Origin: Multivorans sp965116445
GTDB lineage: Bacteria; Acidobacteriota; Thermoanaerobaculia; Multivoradales; Multivoraceae
Reading direction: 5' to 3'
Assembly (NCBI GenBank): GCA_965116445.1
Contig: OZ220688.1
Location: forward strand, 682,001-746,000
Length of the DNA: 64,000 nucleotides
The translations under genes were made by a program, and so were the position numbers. Of this stretch, positions 15,734 to 23,861 are shown piece after piece. The first letter of the stretch is position 1. The number at the start of each line of letters is the position of its first letter. The notes beneath the pieces were generated by a model. The model saw only the letters and a list, made by a program, of their open reading frames with translations. It did no database searches and was not told where the DNA came from.

Positions 15734-16303
15734 TCAGCTCTTGGCGCGGGAGACGTACTCCCCGGTGCGAGTGTCGACCCGGATCGACTCGCCGTTCTGG
15801 ATGAACAGCGGTACCTTGACCGTGGCCCCGCTTTCGAGCCTGGCGGGCTTGTTGCCGCCGCTCGAGGTGTCGCCCTTGAGACCGGGATCCGTCTGGACGA
15901 CCTCGCGGATCACGAAGTTCGGCGCCTTGACCTGGATCGGATGGCCGTTCCAGAGAGTCACGTTGCAGACGTCCTCTTCCTTGATCCACTGTTCCGTGCC
16001 GCCGAGGGCCTGTGCGTCGGCTTCGACCTGGTCGTAGGTGTCGGGATCCATGAAGAACCAGTGTTCGCCGTCGGTGTAGAGGTACTGCATCGACGTGTCG
16101 ACTACGTCCGCGCCGTCGAGCTGGTCGCCCGGCTTCAGGGTTTTCTCGTTGACCCGGCCGCTCAGGAGGTTGCGCATCTTGACGCGAGTGAACGCCTGCC
16201 CCTTGCCGGGCTTGATGAAGTCGCAGTTGATGATCACGTTCGGTTCGCCGCCCTCGAGCACCTTGAGTCCGGTTCGGACCTGGTTCATGTTGTAGCTGGC
16301 CAT
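15734..16303 (-). CDS. efp: elongation factor P
   Basis: 189 residues, the normal EF-P length. Domain I (KOW-like) includes the tip loop DFIKPGKGQAF in which Lys34 occupies the modified position of EpmA-type EF-Ps. Domains II and III follow with DTSMQYLYTDGEHWFFMD, VKAPNFVIREVVQTDPGLKGDTSSGGNKPA and the closing FIQNGESIRVDTRTGEYVSRAKS signature. EF-P rescues ribosomes stalled at polyproline. The window itself encodes a surface protein with long Pro runs (60.8 kb) that would need it. The ATG at 16303 gives the conserved start MASYNMNQVRTGLKV; upstream in-frame sequence is not conserved. Confidence 0.96.
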   Translation of the reverse strand: MASYNMNQVRTGLKVLEGGEPNVIINCDFIKPGKGQAFTRVKMRNLLSGRVNEKTLKPGDQLDGADVVDTSMQYLYTDGEHWFFMDPDTYDQVEADAQALGGTEQWIKEEDVCNVTLWNGHPIQVKAPNFVIREVVQTDPGLKGDTSSGGNKPARLESGATVKVPLFIQNGESIRVDTRTGEYVSRAKS

Positions 16304-16396
16304 GATCTGGGGCCGTCCTCTCCAAGGCAGCGGATCGACTGGCGGGACGATACCAGCCACCCCGATGGCCGCGGAACCGGGTGCGCCGGCCTGCCA

Positions 16397-16424
16397 TCCG
16401 TGCGCCCGATGACGGGCGCACGGA
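16397..16424. repeat. perfect 12-bp-arm stem-loop between divergent genes
   Basis: TCCGTGCGCCCG and CGGGCGCACGGA flank the 4-base loop ATGA. It lies between divergent efp and the DUF4097 gene (276-base gap). No T-run follows, so it is not an intrinsic terminator; it may be an operator or an isolated repeat. Confidence 0.7.
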
Positions 16425-16579
16425 CTGGTTCGCGGATGGCGCGGGATCGCGCCACCCAGGTTCTGGCCGGCATCCGGTACCGTCGCGTTCCCTGAAACCT
16501 TGCCAGCCCGCCTGCGTTGTGTAGCGGTGAAGGGCGCGTCAGGCACCGCCACTCTCAGCCCCGGAACAAGGAGAGACCG

Positions 16580-17791
16580 ATGACCAACCGATCTTCGAGA
16601 CCCGCACCGGACTCCCCGGCTCGCGCCGTTGTCCACGGGCAGCGCAGCCCGTCAGGGCGCACGGGAGTCGGCGCGCTTTGCGCCGTCGCGTTCCTCGCCG
16701 TCCCGGCGTTCGCCGAGTTCGACGAGAGTTACCGTTTCGACGCGAGCTCTCTCTCGGTTTCCAGCCTGATCGGCAAGGTGGAGATCAGGCGGGCGACCGG
16801 CGACGAGTTCGAGGTCGAAGTGTCGGTCCGCGGCGAAGACGGCACGCGGCAGAACATTACGCTCGACGAGGACACACGCGGTTCGCGGTCGCGGCTGGCG
16901 ATCGAGTTTCCGGTTGACGAGGAGAGGCGGTACGTCTATCCGGAGTTCAGCCGCCGCCGGGCGAACCTGTGGTCGCGCCGGCAGGGCAGCGCCGACAGTC
17001 TGGTTGGAGAGATTCTGCGCTCCATGTCGGGTCGCCGCATCCGGATCGAGAGGTCGGGCGGCGGTTTCGAGGCCTGGGCCGACGTGAGCATTCGCGTGCC
17101 GGAAGGCCGGTCGCTCAAGGTCGAGTTGGGAGCAGGGGACATCGACGTGTCCGACGTCACGGCCGATCTGGAACTGAAGACCAGGGCCGGCATGGCGGAA
17201 GCGGCCGGCCTCGACGGCGACGTGAAGATCGGCGTCGGCAGCGGCGGCCTGACGGTGCGGGACGTGCGCGGCCGGCTGGTGTTGGACACGGGCAGCGGCA
17301 AGGCAAGTCTCGACAGTTTCGAGGGCGCGGTGCTGTCGATCGACACCGGCAGCGGCTCGGTGGAGGTGACGGACGTGGCGGCCGAGGCGATCGATATCGA
17401 CACGGGCAGCGGCGGCGTCACGGTCGACGGTCTCGAAGCGGAACGGTTCTCGATCGACACAGGCAGCGGCAGCGTGCGGGTCGAGTCCGCGGGCGCCGAC
17501 GCCGCGGTGATCGACACAGGCAGCGGCAGAGTGCACCTGGCCCTGGAGCGGATGGGTGACGGCAGGTTCGAGATCGACACGGGTTCAGGCGGCATCGTCA
17601 TGCTGGTTCCCGACGACCTCTCCGCGCGCTTCGACATCGACATCGGCAGCGGTGGCATCGACGTCGACGTGCCGATCGCGAAGACGTTGCACAAGTCGCG
17701 GGGCGAGATGCGGTTCATCACCGGCGACGGCGAGGCGAACGTGATCCTGGATACGGGCTCGGGCAGCGTCCGGGTCGCAAGCGTCGATTAG
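16580..17791 (+). CDS. DUF4097 beta-helix-like exported repeat protein
   Basis: 403 residues. A basic N-terminus and a hydrophobic stretch (GVGALCAVAFLAVPAFA, about 30-46) act as signal peptide. From about residue 170 the chain consists of repeats of roughly 20 residues, each with the turn DTGSG or close variants (I-GVGSG, LDTGSG, IDTGSG, IDIGSG), the hallmark of DUF4097/DUF4098 right-handed beta-helices. At least eight such turns are visible. Function in this family is unknown; related proteins occur near anti-sigma or envelope-stress genes. The start is chosen for AAGGAGAG upstream. The 3' end overlaps the convergent EVE gene by four bases. Confidence 0.75.
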   Translation: MTNRSSRPAPDSPARAVVHGQRSPSGRTGVGALCAVAFLAVPAFAEFDESYRFDASSLSVSSLIGKVEIRRATGDEFEVEVSVRGEDGTRQNITLDEDTRGSRSRLAIEFPVDEERRYVYPEFSRRRANLWSRRQGSADSLVGEILRSMSGRRIRIERSGGGFEAWADVSIRVPEGRSLKVELGAGDIDVSDVTADLELKTRAGMAEAAGLDGDVKIGVGSGGLTVRDVRGRLVLDTGSGKASLDSFEGAVLSIDTGSGSVEVTDVAAEAIDIDTGSGGVTVDGLEAERFSIDTGSGSVRVESAGADAAVIDTGSGRVHLALERMGDGRFEIDTGSGGIVMLVPDDLSARFDIDIGSGGIDVDVPIAKTLHKSRGEMRFITGDGEANVILDTGSGSVRVASVD

Positions 17792-18270
17792 TCGGTCGGG
17801 ACGCCCGCCATCCCGCAGACGATCCGCCACTCCCGTTCGGTCACCGGTTGGACGGAGAGCCGCTGGCCTCGTCGGAGCAGGGCCATTCCCTCCAGATCGG
17901 GTCGCTGACGTAGCTCGGCCAGCGTGACGGGCTCGTCGAACTTCCGCTCGAACTCGATGTCGACGAGGTACCAGCGGGGGTTCTCGGGGTCCGATTTCGG
18001 GTCGTAGTGACTGTCCCCCGGGTCGAACTGGGTCGGGTCGGGGTACGACTCGCTGCAGACGCGCGCCAGCCCGACGACCGCCGTCGGCTTCGCGTTCGAG
18101 TGGTAGTAGAGAACGCCGTCGCCGACCCGCATCCGGTCCCGCATCAGGTTCCGCGCCTGGTAGTTGCGCACGCCGTCCCAGTAGGTCGTGCCGTCCCGGG
18201 CGAGGTCGTCGATCGAGTACTCGCCCGGTTCGCTCTTCATCAGCCAGTACTGGCGCTGGTCGTCGGTCAT
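17788..18270 (-). CDS. EVE-domain protein (Thy28-like)
   Basis: 160 residues, a single EVE (PUA-like) domain: YWLMKSEPGEYSIDDLARDG, WDGVRNYQARNLMRDRMRVGDGVLYYHSN, VVGLARVCSESYPDPTQFD and the closing LSVQPVTEREWRIV. EVE domains bind modified bases (for example 5-methyl- or 5-hydroxymethylcytosine) in an aromatic cage and often appear in modification-dependent restriction systems, but free-standing 150-160-residue copies like this are also widespread housekeeping proteins. It shares strand with the downstream end of the arginase gene, 26 bases away, so both may be co-transcribed. Confidence 0.88.
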   Translation of the reverse strand: MTDDQRQYWLMKSEPGEYSIDDLARDGTTYWDGVRNYQARNLMRDRMRVGDGVLYYHSNAKPTAVVGLARVCSESYPDPTQFDPGDSHYDPKSDPENPRWYLVDIEFERKFDEPVTLAELRQRPDLEGMALLRRGQRLSVQPVTEREWRIVCGMAGVPTD

Positions 18271-18296
18271 GGGGTCTCCTGGTGGTGGAACGCCGG

Positions 18297-19208
18297 CTAC
18301 AGGATGCTGCGGCCGAAGAGGGAGCAGAGGAGGTCGCGCGCGAGCTCCGCGGTCCGGTTGCGGGTGTCGAGGATGGGGTTCACCTCGACCACGTCGACCG
18401 AGCCGAGGGCGCCGTGTTCGGCGATCAACTCCATCAGGAGGTGGCCCTCACGGTAGCTCAGGCCGCCGGGGACCTGCGTACCGACACCGGGCGCCTCCCG
18501 GGGATCGATCACGTCGAGGTCGAGGGAGACGTGGAGGCGGTCGACCGCGCTCAAACGTTCGAGCGCCCTGGCGGCAAGGTCCGCGATGCCCCGTTCGTCG
18601 ATCTGACGCATTGTGCAGACGGTGACGCCGGTTTCCTGAATCAGGGCCCGCTCGCCGGGGTCGAGATCCCGGACGCCGAACAGGACGATGTCTTCGGGCC
18701 GGAGCTTGGGGCCTGGCCGGCCCAGATGGACGAGTTCGGGCGCGCCGTGGCCGCAGAGAGCCGCCAGCGGCATGCCGTGGAGGTTGCCGCTTGGCGAGGT
18801 CTCGGGCGTGTTGAAGTCGCCGTGAGCGTCGATCCAGAGGACTCCGGTGCGGTGCTCGCGCGAGGCGCCTCCGATCGTGCCAACGGCGATCGAGTGATCG
18901 CCGCCGAGCACGAGCGGCACCGCGCCGTCGGCTATGGCCTGACGGCTGGCCGCGTAGATCCGCTCGCAGGCATGGACGACCGGCTGGAGGAAGCCAAGTC
19001 CTGGCGCCTCGGCGAGGGTGTCCCGCTCGACCGTCTCGATGTTGCCCCGGTCCTCGACCCGATAGCCGAGCAGTGTAAGCGCCGACTTGAGGCCGGCGTA
19101 GCGCAGCGCGGTCGGGCCCAGGTCGACGCCGCGGCGGGACTGGCCGAGGTCGAGAGGCGCGCCGACGATGCGGATCGTGGTCCCGGGAGGTGGCGCGGGG
19201 GTGGACAT
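18297..19208 (-). CDS. rocF: arginase
   Basis: 303 residues of the ureohydrolase family. The binuclear manganese motifs are present: GGDHSIAVGT, DAHGDFN (DAHxD) and SLDLDVIDPREAPGVGT (DxDxxDP). The arginase-type features GAPLDLGQSRRGVDLGPTALRYAGL, the substrate-binding loop DAHGDFNTPETSPSGNLHGMPLA and C-terminal DVVEVNPILDTRNRTAELARDLL favour arginase over agmatinase. It hydrolyses arginine to ornithine and urea in the cytoplasm. It is divergent from lepA (68 bases between starts) and followed on the same strand by the EVE gene. Confidence 0.9.
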   Translation of the reverse strand: MSTPAPPPGTTIRIVGAPLDLGQSRRGVDLGPTALRYAGLKSALTLLGYRVEDRGNIETVERDTLAEAPGLGFLQPVVHACERIYAASRQAIADGAVPLVLGGDHSIAVGTIGGASREHRTGVLWIDAHGDFNTPETSPSGNLHGMPLAALCGHGAPELVHLGRPGPKLRPEDIVLFGVRDLDPGERALIQETGVTVCTMRQIDERGIADLAARALERLSAVDRLHVSLDLDVIDPREAPGVGTQVPGGLSYREGHLLMELIAEHGALGSVDVVEVNPILDTRNRTAELARDLLCSLFGRSIL

Positions 19209-19276
19209 CGGTGGGAAGTTAGCAACTTCCGGCGCACCCGGTGGCGGACGCGGGCGGAATAGGATGCGGGTCGCTC

Positions 19277-21067
19277 ATGTCTGTCCGGAACTTCTGCATC
19301 ATCGCCCACATCGATCACGGCAAGTCGACGCTTGCCGATCGCCTGATCCAGCACTGTGGCGCCGTCGGAGATCGGGAGTTTCGGGACCAGATCCTCGACT
19401 CGATGGACATCGAGCGGGAACGGGGCATCACGATCAAGAGCAACACGGTCACGCTGCGTCATCAGGACGCGGACGGTCGGCCCTGCCGGCTGAACCTGAT
19501 CGATACACCCGGTCACGTCGACTTCTCGCACGAGGTGCGGCGATCGCTCATGTCGTGCGAGGGGGCGCTGCTCCTGATCGACGCGGCCCAGGGTGTGGAG
19601 GCGCAGACGGTCGCCAACCTCTATCTGGCGCTCGAGTACGACCTGGCGGTCATTCCGGTGATCAACAAGATCGACCTGCCTTCCGCCGATGTGGACCGGG
19701 TGCGGGAGGAGATAGACAGCGATCTGGGCCTCGACCCGTTCGAGGCGGTTCTGTGCTCGGCGAAGACGGGCGAGGGCGTGGACGACGTGCTCGACGCGAT
19801 CGTCGAACGGCTGCCGCCGCCGGAGGGCGATGAGTCGGCGCCGCTTCAGGCGCTCGTCTTCGACGCCCAGTACGACCCGTACCGCGGTGTCGTCATGCTG
19901 GTCCGGGTGCGCCAGGGCACGCTGCGCCCGAAGCAGAAGATCCGCCTGATGCACACCGGCAGCGAGCACGAAGTGGAGGAGATTGGCACGCTCCTGCTCA
20001 AGCGAAGGCAGCGCGACGAGCTGGAAGCCGGCGCCGTCGGTTACGTGATTGCCGGGATCCGGAAGATTTCGGAGATCGACATCGGCGACACGATCACGAC
20101 GGCCTCGGAGGGCGCCGCGGAACCGATTCCGGGCTACCGCGAGGCGAAGCCGGTCGTCTTTTCGTCGATCTACCCGGTGTCTAGTCACGACTACGAGGAT
20201 CTGACGAAGGCACTAGAGAAGCTGGCTCTGAACGACGCTTCCCTGACCTACGAGAAGGATTCGTCGTCGGCGCTCGGGTTCGGTTTCCGCTGCGGGTTCC
20301 TCGGTCTGCTCCATCTCGACGTCGTCCAGGAGCGCCTGGAGCGCGAGTACGGGCTGTCGCTCGTGCTGTCCGCGCCGTCCGTGCGTTACCGGCTCGTCAT
20401 GTCGGACGGCGTGGAGCGGATGATCGACAACCCGGCGGCCTATCCGGATCCGTCCGAGATCGAGGCTGTTTCCGAGCCCTTCATCAAGGCCTCGATCATG
20501 CTCCCGGAGCGCTATCTCGGGTCGGTCATGGAACTCTGCCTGGAACGCCGCGGCGGCAAGACGAACATCCACTACCTGGCGGTGGGTCGCGTGGAGCTGA
20601 CGTGCGAGTTGCCGCTCGCCGAAGTCCTCTTCGACTTCTACGACAAGCTGAAGACGGTGACCCAGGGCTACGGATCGTTCGACTACGAACTGATCGGATT
20701 GCGCTCGACGGACCTGGTCAAGGTGGACATTCTGGTCAACGGCGAACGGGTCGACGCGCTGTCCCAGCTCGTTCACCGGGAAAAGGCGCGCCGGCGGGCG
20801 CTGCGCTACTGCGAACGTCTCAAGGACACGATCCCGCGCCAGCAGTTCAAGATCGCGATCCAGGGCGCGATCGGCGGCCAGATCATCGCCCGCTCCACGA
20901 TCACCGCCTTCCGCAAGGACGTGACTGCGAAGTGCTACGGCGGCGACATCACCCGCAAGCGGAAGCTGCTCGAGAAGCAGCGCGAAGGCAAGAAGCGGAT
21001 GAAGCGCGTCGGCTCCGTCGACATCCCGCAGGAGGCGTTCGTGTCCGTGTTGCGCAGCGACGACTAA
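19277..21067 (+). CDS. lepA: elongation factor 4 (LepA)
   Basis: 596 residues, the normal LepA length. The G domain carries AHIDHGKST (G1), RGITIKSN (G2), DTPGH (G3), NKIDLP (G4) and CSAKTG (G5). Downstream are the LepA-specific region FCGFLGLLHLDVVQERLEREYG-type segment and C-terminal KRMKRVGSVDIPQEAFVSVL, which distinguish it from EF-G. LepA is a ribosomal translocase-like GTPase affecting initiation and stalled ribosomes. The ATG at 19277 gives the conserved MSVRNFCIIAHIDHG start; an in-frame codon 12 residues upstream is less likely. Confidence 0.97.
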   Translation: MSVRNFCIIAHIDHGKSTLADRLIQHCGAVGDREFRDQILDSMDIERERGITIKSNTVTLRHQDADGRPCRLNLIDTPGHVDFSHEVRRSLMSCEGALLLIDAAQGVEAQTVANLYLALEYDLAVIPVINKIDLPSADVDRVREEIDSDLGLDPFEAVLCSAKTGEGVDDVLDAIVERLPPPEGDESAPLQALVFDAQYDPYRGVVMLVRVRQGTLRPKQKIRLMHTGSEHEVEEIGTLLLKRRQRDELEAGAVGYVIAGIRKISEIDIGDTITTASEGAAEPIPGYREAKPVVFSSIYPVSSHDYEDLTKALEKLALNDASLTYEKDSSSALGFGFRCGFLGLLHLDVVQERLEREYGLSLVLSAPSVRYRLVMSDGVERMIDNPAAYPDPSEIEAVSEPFIKASIMLPERYLGSVMELCLERRGGKTNIHYLAVGRVELTCELPLAEVLFDFYDKLKTVTQGYGSFDYELIGLRSTDLVKVDILVNGERVDALSQLVHREKARRRALRYCERLKDTIPRQQFKIAIQGAIGGQIIARSTITAFRKDVTAKCYGGDITRKRKLLEKQREGKKRMKRVGSVDIPQEAFVSVLRSDD

Positions 21068-21225
21068 TACCCGGGAACCAAAGGGCTCTCCCCAGCACAT
21101 CTTGCCTCCACCGTTCCGCGGCCTTCTCTTTGGGACTATATGCGGGAGCGCCGGCGCCATTAGCCATTAGACAACTAGTGGTATGATCGGCGGCCAGCGA
21201 ACGCAACCCATTAGGGGGCTGACGG

Positions 21226-21477
21226 ATGAGACGCATGAGAGGCCGAGGCCGTGAACGCAAGCGTGCGCTGGACCAGGAAGTTGTCGAAGCCCGGCACGAC
21301 CGGCGACGGGTAGTGCGCCTGCAGCGCTGCGTGGACGAGGCCGGCTGGCAGCAGAACGTCCGCGAACTCGACAGCGTCGAGCAACTGGACCGTCTCGCCC
21401 ATGAGGTGGAGGGAAAGCGCCTTCGCTACCGCGATCTGATCGCCGCCAACGGCCTGCCGTCAGGAGCACGGTCATGA
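21226..21477 (+). CDS. small hypothetical protein, 83 aa
   Basis: A charged, mostly helical 83-residue protein (MRRMRGRGRERKRALDQEVV...) that I do not recognise. A good ribosome site (GGGGGCTG) precedes its ATG. It overlaps the next gene by four bases (ATGA), so the two are translationally coupled, and it is most simply read as the partner of the DUF4160-DUF2442 protein. A TATGAT -10-like box lies at 21182-21187 in an A+T-richer stretch. The base composition from about 21150 to 22200 is visibly lower in G+C than the flanking housekeeping genes, suggesting acquisition. Confidence 0.55.
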   Translation: MRRMRGRGRERKRALDQEVVEARHDRRRVVRLQRCVDEAGWQQNVRELDSVEQLDRLAHEVEGKRLRYRDLIAANGLPSGARS

Positions 21478-22190
21478 GGCGCCGCGCTCGTGACATGGCG
21501 ACGGTGGCGAGACTTGAAGGCGACATCATCATCTACACTCGCTTCGAAGAACGCCATCAGGTTCCTCACGGTCACGCCAGGGCATCCAACGGCGGGGATC
21601 TGTCGTTCCGTTTCGAGGAGACGTTCGAGCTGCCCTATGAGTTTTTTGCGCCAGGCAGCATCGAAAAGAAGGATAAGAAGCGGGTCAAGGCGTGGTTAGG
21701 AGAATGGACCAACCGCCACAGGGTCTACGAGGAGTGGATTGCTCTCCGGCAGGAGTCTCTGAACAGAAGGGAGGCGGAGAAACGTTCGGAGGCACGGAAG
21801 AAGCGAGATTCCCTCCTGTATCGCACGGGCGATGCTCGTTGGAGCGACAGACGGGAACACCACAGATCCCTGGTCGATGCGAAATGGGTAGAAGGCTATT
21901 GCTACGAACTGACTTTCAGTGACGGCAAGGTCGGAGTTCTGGACATGACGGAAGATGTAGAACGCCATCCGTCATGGTTCATGGATGACGTCATTGACGA
22001 GCCGAGGCTGTTCAGAGACGCCTATATTGATGCTGAGGAAGGCGGCGGCTACCTGTGCTGGCCTAACGAGACCTACGACGACGCCCACGTGATGGGTGCG
22101 ATGTACGCCTATGAGCGGTGCTTCCGCAATGACGGTCTGGCCTTCGCTGATGAGTGGTGGAAGCAACCGCCCTACAGCGACTTCGACTGA
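21474..22190 (+). CDS. DUF4160-DUF2442 fusion protein
   Basis: 238 residues. Residues about 12-95 look like DUF4160 (GDIIIYTRFEERHQVPHGHA, then a final helix VKAWLGEWTNRHRVYEEWIALR equivalent to the family's ...WLNEWAELHREELLENW ending). A charged linker rich in Arg/Glu follows (95-135). Residues about 137-212 look like DUF2442 (YELTFSDGKVGVLDMTEDV...FRDAYIDAEEGGGYLCWPN). DUF4160 and DUF2442 are normally separate small genes side by side, often regarded as a toxin-antitoxin-like pair; here they form one chain. It is coupled to the 83-aa gene upstream. An activity cannot be assigned. Downstream lies transposase debris. Confidence 0.6.
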   Translation: MRRRARDMATVARLEGDIIIYTRFEERHQVPHGHARASNGGDLSFRFEETFELPYEFFAPGSIEKKDKKRVKAWLGEWTNRHRVYEEWIALRQESLNRREAEKRSEARKKRDSLLYRTGDARWSDRREHHRSLVDAKWVEGYCYELTFSDGKVGVLDMTEDVERHPSWFMDDVIDEPRLFRDAYIDAEEGGGYLCWPNETYDDAHVMGAMYAYERCFRNDGLAFADEWWKQPPYSDFD

Positions 22191-22195
22191 GCCTG

Positions 22196-22745
22196 GCGAA
22201 GACGCTCTCGGCAATGGTGTTGTCGTACTAAATTCCGACGGACCCCATCGAGAGCGCGGTGCCGTCCGGGTACAGGAAGCCGGCAAGGGTAGGAACGTAG
22301 GTGATGTCCGCGACCCAGAGCCGGTCGGGGGCCGTCGGCCACGACCTCTTCTCTCGCGCGGACCGCGGCCGCTTCAAACAGGCGTAGTACCCGCTCGTGG
22401 AGACGCCGAGCACGCGTGCCATGGTCGCAATCCGGAACTCGGCCTGATGCGCTCTCATGAACCGGAAGACCCCTTCCGGCCCGTCTTCCGAGCGAACCGG
22501 GCCGTGGCTTTTGCCAGGGTCTCCCGCTCCTCACGCAGCCGACGAACCTCACGCCGCAGCCGGCGCAACTCCTCTCGCTCCGCGGTCGTGCTGCCGTCAC
22601 TCCGGCGTCTTTCGTCGCGGTCCGCCTGCGCAGCCCAGTTGCGAATCGACTGCGCTGAAGGCTCGAACTCGCGGGCGAGATGGTTCGGGCTTCGCCCGGA
22701 CCGGACCAGATCCACCATCTGCTGCCGGAGCTCTGCCGGGTACCG
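22196..22745 (-). pseudogene. IS3-family transposase relic (OrfA plus broken OrfB)
   Basis: OrfA is nearly complete but lacks its own start: RYPAELRQQMVDLVRSGRSP, then SAQSIRNWAAQADRDERRRS, then the leucine-zipper part REELRRLRREVRRLREE. OrfB begins at 22458 with MRAHQAEFRIATMARVLGVS, then skips directly from KRPRSARE to APDRLWVADITYVPTLAGFLY, so the middle is deleted. It then jumps to SMGSVGI followed by a stop and YDNTIAESVFA, showing a second deletion. OrfA is joined in frame to the end of a topA fragment (see next entry). The element cannot encode a working transposase. Confidence 0.85.
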
Positions 22746-23440
22746 AGCGGGAGGCCGCTTTCGCGCCGGTCGGCGCTTCGGCGCCCTGGAATCCTTGCCC
22801 TGGGCGCTGAGCTTCTCCTCCCGGGCCAGCAGGAGCTCGACCGCATCGCCTAACTCGACCTCCTGAGGGCTTCGGCCCTTCGGCAGCGCCGCGTTGACCT
22901 CCCCGTCTGTCACGTAGTGGCCGAATCGTCCCTTCCGCACCGAGATCTCGAGACCCTTCTGCGGGTGCACGCCGAGTTCCTTGAGCACCGGCGCCGCGGC
23001 GCCGCCGCGGCGCTTGGGCTTGGGCTGACCCAGAATCTCGACCGCCTGCTCCAGGGTCAGGGTCGTCAATGGCTCGTGGCCCTCGAGGCTGCGGCTCTCC
23101 TTGCCGCTACGCACGTAGGGAACGTAGCGTCCATCCTGCACGGTCACCGGCTCGCCGGTGTCCGGGTGATCGCCGATCTCCCGCGGGAAGGAAAGGACCA
23201 GAACGGCCTCGTCCAGCGTCAACCGGCCGCGATCCATGGACGGCCACAGGCTGGCCATCTTCGGCTTGCCCGACTTCGTGGAACGCTTGCGGCCCTCGCC
23301 CACCGGGCTCGGATCGCCCAACTGGACGTAGTCGCCATAGCGGCCAGTCTTGACGTAGATCGGTTCGCCCGTCTCCGGTGATGGCCCAGCCGACCGCTCT
23401 GCTCCCCCTGGGGCAACTCCAGTGCGCGCTTTATCTGCAT
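22746..23440 (-). pseudogene. topA: DNA topoisomerase I C-terminal fragment
   Basis: The translation shows the repeated C-terminal topoisomerase modules: GEPIYVKTGRYGDYVQLGDP, RLTLDEAVLVLSFPREIG, TGEPVTVQDGRYVPYV, TLEQAVEILGQPK, then ELGVHPQKGLEISVRKGRFG and VTDGEVNAALPKG. The Toprim and active-site regions are missing. A one-base frameshift near 23372 separates the upstream piece (ALELPQGEQSGRLGHH) from the rest. After the basic tail KRRPARKRPPA the frame runs straight into IS3 OrfA, forming a chimeric 288-codon frame. This is a dead fragment, probably created by IS-mediated rearrangement; a complete topA should exist elsewhere. The first in-frame start in the longer piece is at 23321. Confidence 0.85.
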
Positions 23441-23548
23441 TGCCCTTCTAGCGGCGTCTTCATCGCGTCTAGCGGCATCTGAGCTTGTCCCGGTCTCGTG
23501 GACCCTTCATCCTTGGAGGAGGAGGTACCCACGAACCAGAGGGCTCGA

Positions 23549-23576
23549 TTGACGGATGCCGTGGCTGACGTATACT
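23549..23576 (+). promoter_or_regulatory. sigma-70-type promoter of the DUF6364/PIN pair
   Basis: TTGACG (23549-23554), a 16-base spacer and TATACT (23571-23576) lie 30 bases before the antitoxin start. It is the clearest housekeeping-type promoter seen in the window. Confidence 0.6.
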
Positions 23577-23605
23577 TCCGCGCGCGATGTACGTCACTTC
23601 CACCC

Positions 23606-23848
23606 ATGCACACTAAGCTCACGCTGCGGCTTGACGACCGGCTGATCGCCCAGGCGAAGGACTACGCCAGGGATGCCGGCAAGTCCCTCTCGCAGGTCGT
23701 GGCCGAGTACTTTTCCGCGATCACCTCGCGGCGCCAGCCGGATTGCACCCAGACGCCGACAGTGGCGGGGCTACGCGGGGTGCTGAAGGACGCCGGCCTG
23801 ATGGGCTTGAGCGACTATCACGCGCACCTTGAAGACAAGCACCTCTGA
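23606..23848 (+). CDS. DUF6364-family antitoxin
   Basis: 80 residues. The opening MHTKLTLRLDDRLIAQAKDYARDAGKSLSQVVAEYF is a ribbon-helix-helix DNA-binding domain of the DUF6364 antitoxin type. The C-terminal half (LRGVLKDAGLMGLSDYHAHLEDKHL) matches the toxin-wrapping tail of such antitoxins. It is expected to bind and inhibit the PIN toxin encoded 13 bases downstream and to repress its own promoter. The start at 23606 is chosen because it begins the RHH strand; longer in-frame starts would include the promoter sequence. No strong ribosome site precedes it. Confidence 0.8.
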   Translation: MHTKLTLRLDDRLIAQAKDYARDAGKSLSQVVAEYFSAITSRRQPDCTQTPTVAGLRGVLKDAGLMGLSDYHAHLEDKHL

Positions 23849-23861
23849 GAAGACGAGACGC

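Noticed and set aside
14727..16421. A single 564-codon frame covering epmA and the efp region
   Set aside because: EF-P is encoded in another frame over the upstream part; epmA alone has the right length from the GTG at 15713.
22455..23321. A genuine 288-residue protein
   Set aside because: It is a chimera of a topoisomerase tail and IS3 OrfA with no reason to be functional.
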